From the NCBI RefSeq assembly GCF_014205015.1, contig NZ_JACHMO010000001.1:6572001-6636000 (forward strand): DNA of 64,000 nt. Reading direction: 5' to 3'. The notes under the pieces are model-generated. The model was given only the letters and a program-made list of their open reading frames with translations, was not told the origin of the DNA and did not search any database. A program made the position numbers and the translations under genes. Positions 8,433-15,658 of the stretch are shown piece after piece. This stretch comes from Saccharothrix ecbatanensis (GTDB lineage: Bacteria; Actinomycetota; Actinomycetes; Mycobacteriales; Pseudonocardiaceae). Each line of letters starts with the position of its first letter. Within the stretch, counting starts at the first letter, position 1.

Positions 8433-8849
8433 TCAATCGAAGTGGTTGAAGAGCGCTTCCCCGAGGTTGGCGGGTCGCCAGTACTTGATGTCGTACGCCA
8501 GGATTTCGGGCCAGTCTTCGGCGTCGAACTCCCCGTTCAGCTCGTCAGGGGTGAGCAGCCGGAACCTGGACATGTCCGCCAACAAGGCCATCAGCCGAGG
8601 AGCGTCGACGAACGTCAGCGGGCCCGAGTCCCGCCACCCGTTAGCGAAGTCGACAGCCCGGGGCTCCGCCACGGCCATCAGCGCCGAGTGCCGAGTACAA
8701 ACCACGGCGACCACGCGATCGCGGTAGGCGATGATCGCTTGGTGGAAGTTCGGCGTCACGCAGTCGGCGATGCGGAACTCGACCACGCGTCCGCCACTGC
8801 TCAGGGCGACGGCGTGGCAAACGCGCCGGAACTCACTGAGATCCGTCAT
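8433..8849 (-). CDS. conserved hypothetical protein
   Basis: A 138-residue protein when read from the ATG of MTDLSEFRRVCHAV; an in-frame extension to 8903 adds 18 residues with no ribosome-binding site. It contains CTRHSALMAVAEPRAVDF and a C-terminal AEDWPEILAYDIKYWRPANLGEALFNHFD, which is rich in Trp, Asp and aromatic residues. There is no membrane segment or signal. It looks like a small cytoplasmic alpha/beta protein of the kind often found as an actinobacterial immunity-like or hypothetical gene, but no family is certain. It is divergent from the small gene at 8956. Confidence 0.6.
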   Translation of the reverse strand: MTDLSEFRRVCHAVALSSGGRVVEFRIADCVTPNFHQAIIAYRDRVVAVVCTRHSALMAVAEPRAVDFANGWRDSGPLTFVDAPRLMALLADMSRFRLLTPDELNGEFDAEDWPEILAYDIKYWRPANLGEALFNHFD

Positions 8850-8943
8850 CGTGGATGCGTCCGACCTGGAGACAGCATGACCTCGCGGACCATACCGTTC
8901 CAAGCCGCGCCATTCAGCACGTCCACGCGCCCGGACACTGCCC

Positions 8944-8949
8944 TAGCCT
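8944..8949 (+). promoter_or_regulatory. -10 hexamer TAGCCT, leaderless type
   Basis: TAGCCT stands 6 nt before the ATG at 8956, so transcription should begin at or next to the start codon. No ribosome-binding site is present. Confidence 0.55.
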
Positions 8950-8955
8950 CGCCCC

Positions 8956-9219
8956 ATGGGACCGCTGACGGACGACGAGTACCGAACCTTCTTCCACCTA
9001 CTCCACCGCTACTGCGAGGAGGAGCTGGACCAGTCGGACGCCTTCTCGGTGCCGACCAGGTTCGGTGACGTCTACGTGTTGATCGGTCGCTACGCCGTCG
9101 GGCCCGAGGACGCGTACATGCCGCTGGGGGACACGAAGTTCTGGTCCCCGGACACGCCACCGGGCGTGACACCTGCAACCGGTGTCACGCCCGGTGAAGA
9201 GCAGGAACCTAGCCCTTGA
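8956..9219 (+). CDS. small hypothetical protein
   Basis: An 87-residue acidic protein: MGPLTDDEYRTFFHLLHRYCEEELDQSDAF, then RFGDVYVLIGRYAV and a Pro/Thr-rich end. A TAGCCT hexamer 6 nt before the ATG supports expression as a leaderless message. Its last 11 bp overlap the 3' end of the convergent acyl-CoA dehydrogenase gene. I recognise no family. Confidence 0.6.
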   Translation: MGPLTDDEYRTFFHLLHRYCEEELDQSDAFSVPTRFGDVYVLIGRYAVGPEDAYMPLGDTKFWSPDTPPGVTPATGVTPGEEQEPSP

Positions 9220-10372
9220 GCAGGGCGCGGGACATGACTACGCGCTGGATCTGGTTCGTGCCCTCGTAGATCTGGGTGATCTTGGCGTCACGCATCATGC
9301 GCTCCACCGGGAAGTCACGGGTGTAGCCGGCGCCGCCGAACAGCTGCACGGCGTCCGTCGTCACCTCCATCGCCACGTCCGACGCGAAGCACTTGGCCGC
9401 CGCCGTGATGAAACTGATGTTCGGCTCCCCACGCTCGGCCTTCGCCGCCGCCACGTACACCATGTGCCGGGCCGCCTCGATCTTCATCGCCATGTCCGCC
9501 AGCATGAACTGCACACCCTGGAACTCGGAGATCGTCTTGCCGAACTGCTTCCGGTCCTTGACGTAGGCCACGGCGGCTTCCAGGGCGCCTTGGGCGATAC
9601 CCACGGCCTGCGCGCCGATCGTCGGACGGGTGTGGTCCAGGGTCTTCAGAGCCGTCTTCAGACCCGTCCCCGGCTCACCGATGATGCGGTCCGCCGGGAT
9701 CGTGCAGTTCTCGAAGTGGATCTCTCGGGTCGGGGAACCCTTGATCCCCAGCTTGCGCTCCTTCGAACCCACGACGAAGCCCGGGTCGTCCTTGTGCACG
9801 ACGAACGCCGAGATGCCCTGCGACTTCTTCGCCGCGTCCGGGTCGGACACCGCCATGACCGTGTACCAGGTGGATTCGCCGGCGTTCGTGATCCAGCACT
9901 TCGTGCCGTTCAACACCCAGTGGTCGCCGTCCAGCCTCGCCCGCGTGCGCATCGACGCCGTGTCGGACCCGGCCTCGCGCTCGGACAGCGCGTACGACGC
10001 CATCGCCTCACCGGCCGCGATGGACGGCAGCACCTGCCGCTTCAACGACTCCGAAGCCGACAGCAGGATCGGCATCGTGCCCAGCTTGTTCACGGCCGGG
10101 ATCAGGGAGGACGACGCGCAGACCCGCGCGAGCTCCTCGATCACGATGCACGTCGCCACCGAGTCGGCCCCTTGGCCGTCGTACTCCTCGGGCACGTGCA
10201 CGGCCGCGAAACCTGACTTGACCAGCGCGTTCAACGCCTCGACCGGGAAGCGCTCCTGCTCGTCCACGTCCGCCGCGTGCGGTGCGATCTCCTTGTCCGC
10301 AAGCGAACGGACCGCCTCGCGCAGCGCCTCGTGCTCCTCGGCGAGCTGGTAGGTACCGAAGCTCGGGTCCAC
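9209..10372 (-). CDS. fadE25: acyl-CoA dehydrogenase (FadE25-like)
   Basis: FAD-dependent acyl-CoA dehydrogenase of 387 residues, cytoplasmic, for beta-oxidation or branched-chain acyl-CoA breakdown. Signature 1 is YALSEREAGSDTAS, signature 2 lies in QFGKTISEFQGVQFMLADM, and the catalytic glutamate is in ITQIYEGTNQIQR near the C-terminus. The start is a GTG with GGGAGG 9 nt upstream. M. tuberculosis has fadE25 at the same place, next to purE-purK; there it belongs to the butyryl/isovaleryl-type subgroup, so the exact substrate remains open. Confidence 0.93.
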   Translation of the reverse strand: MDPSFGTYQLAEEHEALREAVRSLADKEIAPHAADVDEQERFPVEALNALVKSGFAAVHVPEEYDGQGADSVATCIVIEELARVCASSSLIPAVNKLGTMPILLSASESLKRQVLPSIAAGEAMASYALSEREAGSDTASMRTRARLDGDHWVLNGTKCWITNAGESTWYTVMAVSDPDAAKKSQGISAFVVHKDDPGFVVGSKERKLGIKGSPTREIHFENCTIPADRIIGEPGTGLKTALKTLDHTRPTIGAQAVGIAQGALEAAVAYVKDRKQFGKTISEFQGVQFMLADMAMKIEAARHMVYVAAAKAERGEPNISFITAAAKCFASDVAMEVTTDAVQLFGGAGYTRDFPVERMMRDAKITQIYEGTNQIQRVVMSRALLKG

Positions 10373-10424
10373 GTTAAGTTACCTCCCGGTAGGGCGTCCT
10401 GCCAGGATGTTAGCGCGCGTTCAC

Positions 10425-10961
10425 TCAGTTGTCCGCTGTGCCGTCCGCAACAGCCCGCAGCGCCGCATCCCGCAGCGCCAAATCCCTCAGGGCCGCGTCC
10501 TTCTCCAGCACCAGGTCCGACAACGACGCCTGGAACGCCGCCATCCGCTTCTGCAAGTCGAGGTCCGACGCCGCCAGGATCCGGACCGCGAGCAGCCCCG
10601 CGTTGCGCGCGCCACCGACCGACACCGTGGCCACCGGCACACCGGCCGGCATCTGCACGATCGACAGCAGCGAGTCCATCCCGTCCAGGTACCGCAACGG
10701 CACCGGCACGCCGATCACCGGCAGCACCGTCGCCGACGCCACCATCCCCGGCAGGTGCGCCGCCCCACCGGCCCCCGCGATGATCACCTGCAAGCCGCGC
10801 GACGACGCCGAGGCGGCGTAATCCAGCATCCGCTGCGGCGTCCGGTGGGCCGAGTACACGCCGACCTCGTAGGTGACGTCGAACTCCGCCAGCGCCTCGG
10901 CCGCGGCCTTCATCACCGGCCAGTCCGAGTCGCTGCCCATGATCACGCCGACCTGCGTCAC
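10425..10961 (-). CDS. purE: N5-carboxyaminoimidazole ribonucleotide mutase
   Basis: Class I PurE, which moves the carboxyl group of N5-CAIR to give CAIR in purine synthesis. The 178-residue form starts at a GTG behind GGAGGG. Active-site motifs are [24 protein letters not shown] and [12 protein letters not shown], followed by PVIGVPVP and [18 protein letters not shown]. The C-terminus carries an Ala/Leu/Arg-rich tail with the near-repeat [14 protein letters not shown], which is not part of the enzyme fold. The start overlaps the purK stop by 4 bp (GTGA), so the two are translationally coupled. Confidence 0.96.
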   Translation of the reverse strand: MTQVGVIMGSDSDWPVMKAAAEALAEFDVTYEVGVYSAHRTPQRMLDYAASASSRGLQVIIAGAGGAAHLPGMVASATVLPVIGVPVPLRYLDGMDSLLSIVQMPAGVPVATVSVGGARNAGLLAVRILAASDLDLQKRMAAFQASLSDLVLEKDAALRDLALRDAALRAVADGTADN

Positions 10962-12145
10962 TGCTGCCCTCCGTGGATCTCGTAGCCGTCCAGCCACACA
11001 CCGTCGGACAGCCAGTGCGCCGCGAGCCGAGCCCGCTTGCGCACCTCGTCCATCCGCTCACCGAGCAACGTCACGTGACCGATCTTGCGTCCCGGCCGCT
11101 CCGCCTTGCCGTACAGGTGCACGTGCGCGTCGGGGAACCGGGCGAACAGGTGGTGCAGCCGCTCGTCCGGCCCCATCTCGGGCGAGTCCGCCGCACCCAG
11201 GACGTTCGCCATCACGACGGCGGGCGCGGCGAGGTCGGTCGCACCGAGCGGGTAGTCCAGCACGGCCCTCAGGTGCTGCTCGAACTGCGAGGTCCGGGCG
11301 CCTTCGATGGTCCAGTGACCCGAGTTGTGGGGGCGCATCGCCAGCTCGTTGACGACCAGCCCGTGCGCGGTGTCGAACAGTTCGACCGCGAGCAGCCCGA
11401 CCACGCCGAGCGCGCCGGCGATCTTCAACGCGAGCTCCTGCGCCTCCTCGACGGGCGCGTCCGGGGCCGGGGCCAGCACCTCGACGCAGATCCCCTCCGA
11501 CTGCACGGTCTCCACCAACGGCCACGCCGCACCCTGGCCGAACGGCGAGCGCGCGACCAGCGCGGACAGCTCGCGGCGCATCGGCACGCACTGCTCGATC
11601 ATCAACGGGGTGCCGGCGGCCAACAGCTCGGGCACCACCCGCTGCGCGCTCTGCGGCGTGTTGAGCATCCACACCCCACGCCCGTCGTAGCCGCCACGCA
11701 CCGCCTTCAGCACGCACGGCCACCCGTGCAGCGCCCCGAACCGCAGCACGTCCGCCGCTTCCAGCACCGCGGAGAACGGCGGCACCGGCGCGCCCATCTC
11801 CGCCAGCCGCGTCCGCATGACCAGCTTGTCCTGCGCGTGCACCAGGGCCTCGGGCCCGGGGAACACCTTCACGCCGTCGGCGACCAGCGCGTGCAGGTGC
11901 TCCTGCGGCACGTGCTCGTGGTCGAACGTGATCACGTCGCACGACTTGGCGAACGCGCGCAACGCGTCGAGATCGGTGTGCTTGCCCAGTTCCACGTCAC
12001 GCGCGACGAGCGCGGCGGGGTCGGAGTCCGACTCGGCGAGCACCCGCAGCGACTGGCCGAGCGGAATGGCGGCCTGGTGCGTCATGCGGGCGAGCTGGCC
12101 GCCGCCGATCATGCCGACGACGGGGAGACGAGTTCGGGAGTCCAC
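10958..12145 (-). CDS. purK: 5-(carboxyamino)imidazole ribonucleotide synthase
   Basis: ATP-grasp enzyme that carboxylates AIR to N5-CAIR, feeding PurE. It has 395 residues. Visible are the N-terminal [12 protein letters not shown], the HEHVPQEHL segment, [11 protein letters not shown] of the ATP-grasp loop, and [17 protein letters not shown] at the metal and substrate site. The GTG at 12145 has no ribosome-binding site, but TAGAAT on the minus strand (12155-12160) lies 9 nt upstream, which suggests a very short leader. purK-purE is transcribed toward fadE25. Confidence 0.96.
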   Translation of the reverse strand: MDSRTRLPVVGMIGGGQLARMTHQAAIPLGQSLRVLAESDSDPAALVARDVELGKHTDLDALRAFAKSCDVITFDHEHVPQEHLHALVADGVKVFPGPEALVHAQDKLVMRTRLAEMGAPVPPFSAVLEAADVLRFGALHGWPCVLKAVRGGYDGRGVWMLNTPQSAQRVVPELLAAGTPLMIEQCVPMRRELSALVARSPFGQGAAWPLVETVQSEGICVEVLAPAPDAPVEEAQELALKIAGALGVVGLLAVELFDTAHGLVVNELAMRPHNSGHWTIEGARTSQFEQHLRAVLDYPLGATDLAAPAVVMANVLGAADSPEMGPDERLHHLFARFPDAHVHLYGKAERPGRKIGHVTLLGERMDEVRKRARLAAHWLSDGVWLDGYEIHGGQQ

Positions 12146-12196
12146 GGTTTCGTGATTCTACCTGCACAAACACCGTGCTCCGGCGGAGGGGAAGTC

Positions 12197-12220
12197 CCGC
12201 GCACCCCCCGAGGTGCGCGG
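12197..12220 (-). terminator. stem-loop after the ABC exporter operon
   Basis: A 9-bp perfect stem (12197-12205 with 12212-12220) with a 6-nt loop lies 52 bp beyond the permease stop and just upstream of purK. There is no T-tract, so intrinsic termination is uncertain. Confidence 0.45.
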
Positions 12221-12271
12221 AACCCCCTCAGCAGGGCCGCCGCGGTGCGAAGGCGGCAGGCCCGGTCCTGG

Positions 12272-13252
12272 TCAGACCCGTTTGGCCCGACGCACCCACA
12301 CGAAGGCCAGCGCGAACAGCCCGGCGGCGAGCACGGCGAAGACACCGGTCTCGAACCACTGGAACGGCACGAGCCGGTCGATGGGGTGGTAGTTCGTGAG
12401 GTACTGCACGTCGTTGTCGGCCAAGCACCTGCTGTAGTCCGACCCGTCGCGCAGGTTGTTGCACATTCCCGGGAAAGGGACCTCGTTGCCCGCCGAGTCG
12501 GAGTAGTGGCCGCCCACCCTCAACGTGGTGTTGTCCCAGTTCAGGACGTTGTCCGAATAGGCCGCGAACGACTCCACCTTGCGCAACGGCTCCTGGAAGT
12601 ACGGCCGCCACACGTTGGACACGAAACTCCGGGTCACGTACAGCACGCCGAGGGTCAGCCCCATCGACAGCACCGTGCGCCGGGTGATCGCGCTGAACGC
12701 CAGGCCCAGGGCGAAACCGAACGCCGCGTAGGCCGCCTGCACCTGGGGAGCCGCCTCGAACAACTCATTGCCGAACGGCAGGAATGCCGGGCCGTCCATG
12801 ACCGCGTTGATGCTGTTCATCAGCTTGATCAGGGCCAGTCCGAGACCCGCGGCGAACGCCACGGCGGTCACGCCGAGCAGCACCACCTTGCCGGTCAGCC
12901 AGCGCAGGGCGGTGATGTCCTGGCTCCACAGCACGAGGTGCGTGCGCTGCTCGTACTCGCGGGACAGCAGCGGCGCGGACCAGAACACCGCGATGATCGC
13001 GCCGAGCAACGTCGGGACGAGGTTCAGGTATTGGGCCGCAGCGAGGTAGTGGTACCCGCCTGGCAGTTCATGGGTGTCGCCGGTGGCGTCGGTGTGCCAG
13101 GCCACGCCCAATGCCAGCCCAGCGGTGGCCAGGACCACGGCGGCCGTGGCGAGGATCATCCAGCGGTGCTGCCGCCAGGTCAGCCACAGCAGGTCGCCCC
13201 AGCCGACGCGGGTACGCGTGGTCACCGGTGCGGCGGTCGTGGGGGCGGTCAT
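12272..13252 (-). CDS. ABC transporter permease
   Basis: Membrane component of an ABC system, 326 residues from the ATG at 13252 (GGAAGGGG upstream). About six hydrophobic segments are visible, including WMILATAAVVLATAGLALGVAW, LLGAIIAVFWSAPLL, VVLLGVTAVAFAAGLGLAL, a central Ala/Gly/Leu-rich pair, and FAVLAAGLFALAFVW at the end. The motif LLSREYEQRTHLVLWSQDITALRWLTGKV is typical of actinobacterial ABC-2-type permeases controlled by YtrA-like GntR regulators. A large extracellular loop (residues about 225-290) has three cysteines. The start overlaps the ATPase stop (ATGA). Substrate unknown; export of a peptide or drug is the usual suggestion. Confidence 0.85.
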   Translation of the reverse strand: MTAPTTAAPVTTRTRVGWGDLLWLTWRQHRWMILATAAVVLATAGLALGVAWHTDATGDTHELPGGYHYLAAAQYLNLVPTLLGAIIAVFWSAPLLSREYEQRTHLVLWSQDITALRWLTGKVVLLGVTAVAFAAGLGLALIKLMNSINAVMDGPAFLPFGNELFEAAPQVQAAYAAFGFALGLAFSAITRRTVLSMGLTLGVLYVTRSFVSNVWRPYFQEPLRKVESFAAYSDNVLNWDNTTLRVGGHYSDSAGNEVPFPGMCNNLRDGSDYSRCLADNDVQYLTNYHPIDRLVPFQWFETGVFAVLAAGLFALAFVWVRRAKRV

Positions 13253-14130
13253 GCGCCGGTCCCCTTCCTGGTGGCTTCGAGCTGCGCCAACACGTACTCC
13301 TCCAACGTCAGGGAACGCTGGGACCACTGGCCCCCGACCACATGCCGCGGCTGCCCCTCGGCCAGCTCGACCACGAACGACGACTGGGTGTCGTTGTGCC
13401 GCGCGTCCACGACGGTGCCCCGAACGGGCGGCACGTCCGAGCGCGGGCCGGTGTAGCCGACGTGCCGGGCGAGCAGGTCGTCCAGGTCACCGCCCGCCAG
13501 CAGCCGACCGTGCGCGAGGAGCAGCAGGTAGTCCGCCACACCGGCCAGTTCGGCCACGACGTGCGTGGACAGCAGCACGGTCATGCCGGTCTCGGCCACC
13601 TCGCTCAGCAGCTCGGCCGTCACCTCGCGGCGGGCCAGCGGGTCGAGGTTGGCCAGCGGCTCGTCCAGCATGAGCACGCTCGGCCGCGACCCGATGGCCA
13701 GCGCGAACGCCACCTGGGCCTGCATACCGCCGGACAGCTTGCCGCACGCCTTGTCCAGCGGGATCTCGAACCGCGCCAGCCAGCGACGGGCGCGCGTCTC
13801 GTCCCACACGACGTTCAGGTGAGCGCCCAGGCGCAACATGTCGGCCGCCGAGAAGTGCCGGTAGACCGGCTTCTCCTGGGACACGAACGCCACCCGGCCC
13901 GCCGCGCCCGCCGACCCCTCGTCGGCGTCGAGGAGGCCCGCGAGGACGGTCATCAACGTCGTCTTGCCGGCGCCGTTCGCGCCGACCAGTGCCGCCACCC
14001 TGCCCTCGGGCAGGTCGAACGTGCACTCCCGCAGCGCCCACTTGCTGCGGTACCGCTTGCCCAGCGCCTGCGCGCGCACCGCGATCGCGGTGTCGCCGAC
14101 AGAGCCGACCGAGTCGACAACGGTCGTCAT
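13249..14130 (-). CDS. ABC transporter ATP-binding protein
   Basis: Cytoplasmic ATPase of 293 residues driving the permease encoded next. Walker A is GANGAGKTT, the Q-loop is FVSQEK, the signature is KLSGGMQAQVAFA, Walker B is VLMLDEP and the switch histidine is in LLSTHVV. A C-terminal extension of about 80 residues follows the ATPase domain. The gene overlaps both its neighbours by 4 bp (ATGA), so regulator, ATPase and permease form a tightly coupled operon. Confidence 0.95.
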   Translation of the reverse strand: MTTVVDSVGSVGDTAIAVRAQALGKRYRSKWALRECTFDLPEGRVAALVGANGAGKTTLMTVLAGLLDADEGSAGAAGRVAFVSQEKPVYRHFSAADMLRLGAHLNVVWDETRARRWLARFEIPLDKACGKLSGGMQAQVAFALAIGSRPSVLMLDEPLANLDPLARREVTAELLSEVAETGMTVLLSTHVVAELAGVADYLLLLAHGRLLAGGDLDDLLARHVGYTGPRSDVPPVRGTVVDARHNDTQSSFVVELAEGQPRHVVGGQWSQRSLTLEEYVLAQLEATRKGTGA

Positions 14131-14516
14131 CCGACCGTCACCCCTTCCCCCTCCGTGAGGACAGACCGCACAAGGGCGTCGATGTCCTCGATGTCCAAAC
14201 CGGCCTCACGCGCTTCACGGACCCACTCGGCGAGCCGCGTTCTCAGCGCCTCCATCACCGCCGGGTCGGTCGAGCCGAGCCCGGCCTTGATGAACGTGCC
14301 GGAGCCCTGACGTGCCTCGACCAGGCCGGACAGTTCGAGCTCGCGGTAGGCCTTGAGCACCGTGTTCGCGTTCACACCACTCCTCGCGACGACGTCGCGG
14401 ACGGTCGGCAGCCGGTCGCCGGGGCTCATCCAGCCCAGGCGCAGCGCTTCGCGCACCTGACGCACCAGTTGCAGGTACGCGGGGAGGCCACTGGACCGGT
14501 CGATGCGGAACTCCAC
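14127..14516 (-). CDS. GntR-family regulator, YtrA subfamily
   Basis: Short GntR repressor, 129 residues from a GTG at 14516 with GGAGG 6 nt upstream; a longer frame to 14543 has no such signal. FRIDRSSGLPAYLQLVRQVREAL leads into the winged helix (GDRLPTVRDVVARSGVNANTVLKAYRELELSGLVEARQGSGTF). The C-terminus is only about 55 residues, as in YtrA-type regulators that lack a large effector domain and repress adjacent ABC transporter genes. It is first in the operon, so autorepression is likely. The 40 bp upstream are AT-rich, but I see no clean palindrome. Confidence 0.92.
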   Translation of the reverse strand: MEFRIDRSSGLPAYLQLVRQVREALRLGWMSPGDRLPTVRDVVARSGVNANTVLKAYRELELSGLVEARQGSGTFIKAGLGSTDPAVMEALRTRLAEWVREAREAGLDIEDIDALVRSVLTEGEGVTVG

Positions 14517-14608
14517 CCGGCGCCTCCGAATTGTTCTACTCAACTAAGACAGTGACACAGGAGACCACCGCGACTCTGAGTTGTCAAACGCGAAGACCAA
14601 ACGCAAAA

Positions 14609-14649
14609 GAGGAGCCCGGTGCGCTGGGGAGGCAGGCACCGGGCTCCTC
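14609..14649 (-). terminator. rho-independent terminator of the GGDEF-like gene
   Basis: A perfect 14-bp stem (14609-14622 with 14636-14649) closes a 13-nt loop. Read on the minus strand it is followed directly by TTTTGCGT. It lies 53 bp after the stop at 14702 and upstream of the GntR gene, so it isolates the two transcripts. Confidence 0.8.
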
Positions 14650-14701
14650 GGGGGAGGGGAGTCAGCAGGGACGTCGGACAGGGGTTCGACGTCCGGGAAG
14701 G

Positions 14702-15565
14702 TCAGTGGCCGAGCTCGGCGATCAACTTCAGCGCTTCCTGGTGGGTCTCGGGCAGTTCCTCGACCCAGACCCGCACCGGGCCGGTCGGCGCGATGTGCGG
14801 GTCGACGGCCAGCCGGTCGGCGGTCAGCACCCGCAGGTTCGCCACCGCCCGCGCCAAGTGTCGGTCCCGGCGCAGCAGCACGCACGCCACCGACGGCCCG
14901 ATCGACGCCACCGTCTCGCCCGCGTCGAACACCTCCTTCAGGGCGTCCGCCAACAGCGTCATCGCCACCACGCGCGACCACCCGGACGTCCGGGTCAGGT
15001 CGAGCTCCACCAGCACCAGCACGTGCTGCTGTCCGCCTACCGTGCGTGTCTCGGCGTACACCTCGCGCAGCCGTGTGCGCAGGTACGCGGCGGTCGCCAG
15101 GCCTGTCAGCGGGTTGTCCGCCGCGCAGTTCCCGGCCTGCCTGGTCATCACGTCGCCCCAGCCCAGCGCGGTGCACCGGAGCATCCGGGCCGGGATGGCG
15201 TCGACACTCGCCGACACGATCCCGGTCGACCCGGACGGCTCCGCGAGCACCGCGTGCAACGCCGCCAGGTCCAGCAGCGTCTCGGCCAGACCCGCGCCGG
15301 CCTCGGCGCGAGCGCCGCCGAGGCGGTACAGCTCAGGGCCCGGATCGCCCTGGCGCAGCACCGCCCGGCAGACCTCGTCCACTTCGCGCAGCGGCCAGTC
15401 ACCCGGAAACGCCCAACCCGCGGCCAGTGAGGCGTTGCGCCACCTCGACCGCAGTGCTCTCGAACCGTCAGCGGCGGAACGCCGTGCGACCGCTTCCCTA
15501 ACACCCACCCGGATGCCTCCCTCGACCTCGGTTCCGGTAACGGGACGTCGCAGGGGTTCATCCAT
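14702..15565 (-). CDS. degenerate GGDEF-domain protein
   Basis: 287-residue cytoplasmic protein starting at ATG 15565 behind a GGGGAGGGG tract. The last 150 residues begin with NPLTGLATAAYLRTRLREVYAE, the usual opening of GGDEF domains (DxLTGL), followed by VLVLVELDLTR and LADALKEVFDAGETVASIGPSVACVLL. Where an active cyclase would have GG(D/E)EF there is SIGPSV, so diguanylate cyclase activity is very unlikely. The N-terminal half is Ala/Arg-rich with no clear domain. It is divergent from the large sigma factor at 15659, with 93 bp between them, so they may be co-regulated. Possible role: binding partner or sensor rather than enzyme. Confidence 0.72.
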   Translation of the reverse strand: MDEPLRRPVTGTEVEGGIRVGVREAVARRSAADGSRALRSRWRNASLAAGWAFPGDWPLREVDEVCRAVLRQGDPGPELYRLGGARAEAGAGLAETLLDLAALHAVLAEPSGSTGIVSASVDAIPARMLRCTALGWGDVMTRQAGNCAADNPLTGLATAAYLRTRLREVYAETRTVGGQQHVLVLVELDLTRTSGWSRVVAMTLLADALKEVFDAGETVASIGPSVACVLLRRDRHLARAVANLRVLTADRLAVDPHIAPTGPVRVWVEELPETHQEALKLIAELGH

Positions 15566-15658
15566 GACGGCACTACCCCTCCCCGTTACGGGGGATTCGG
15601 GTGACGTACCGCGAGTCGGTGCGTCACACTGACGCCGCGCGAGGAGGGAAGAAACACT

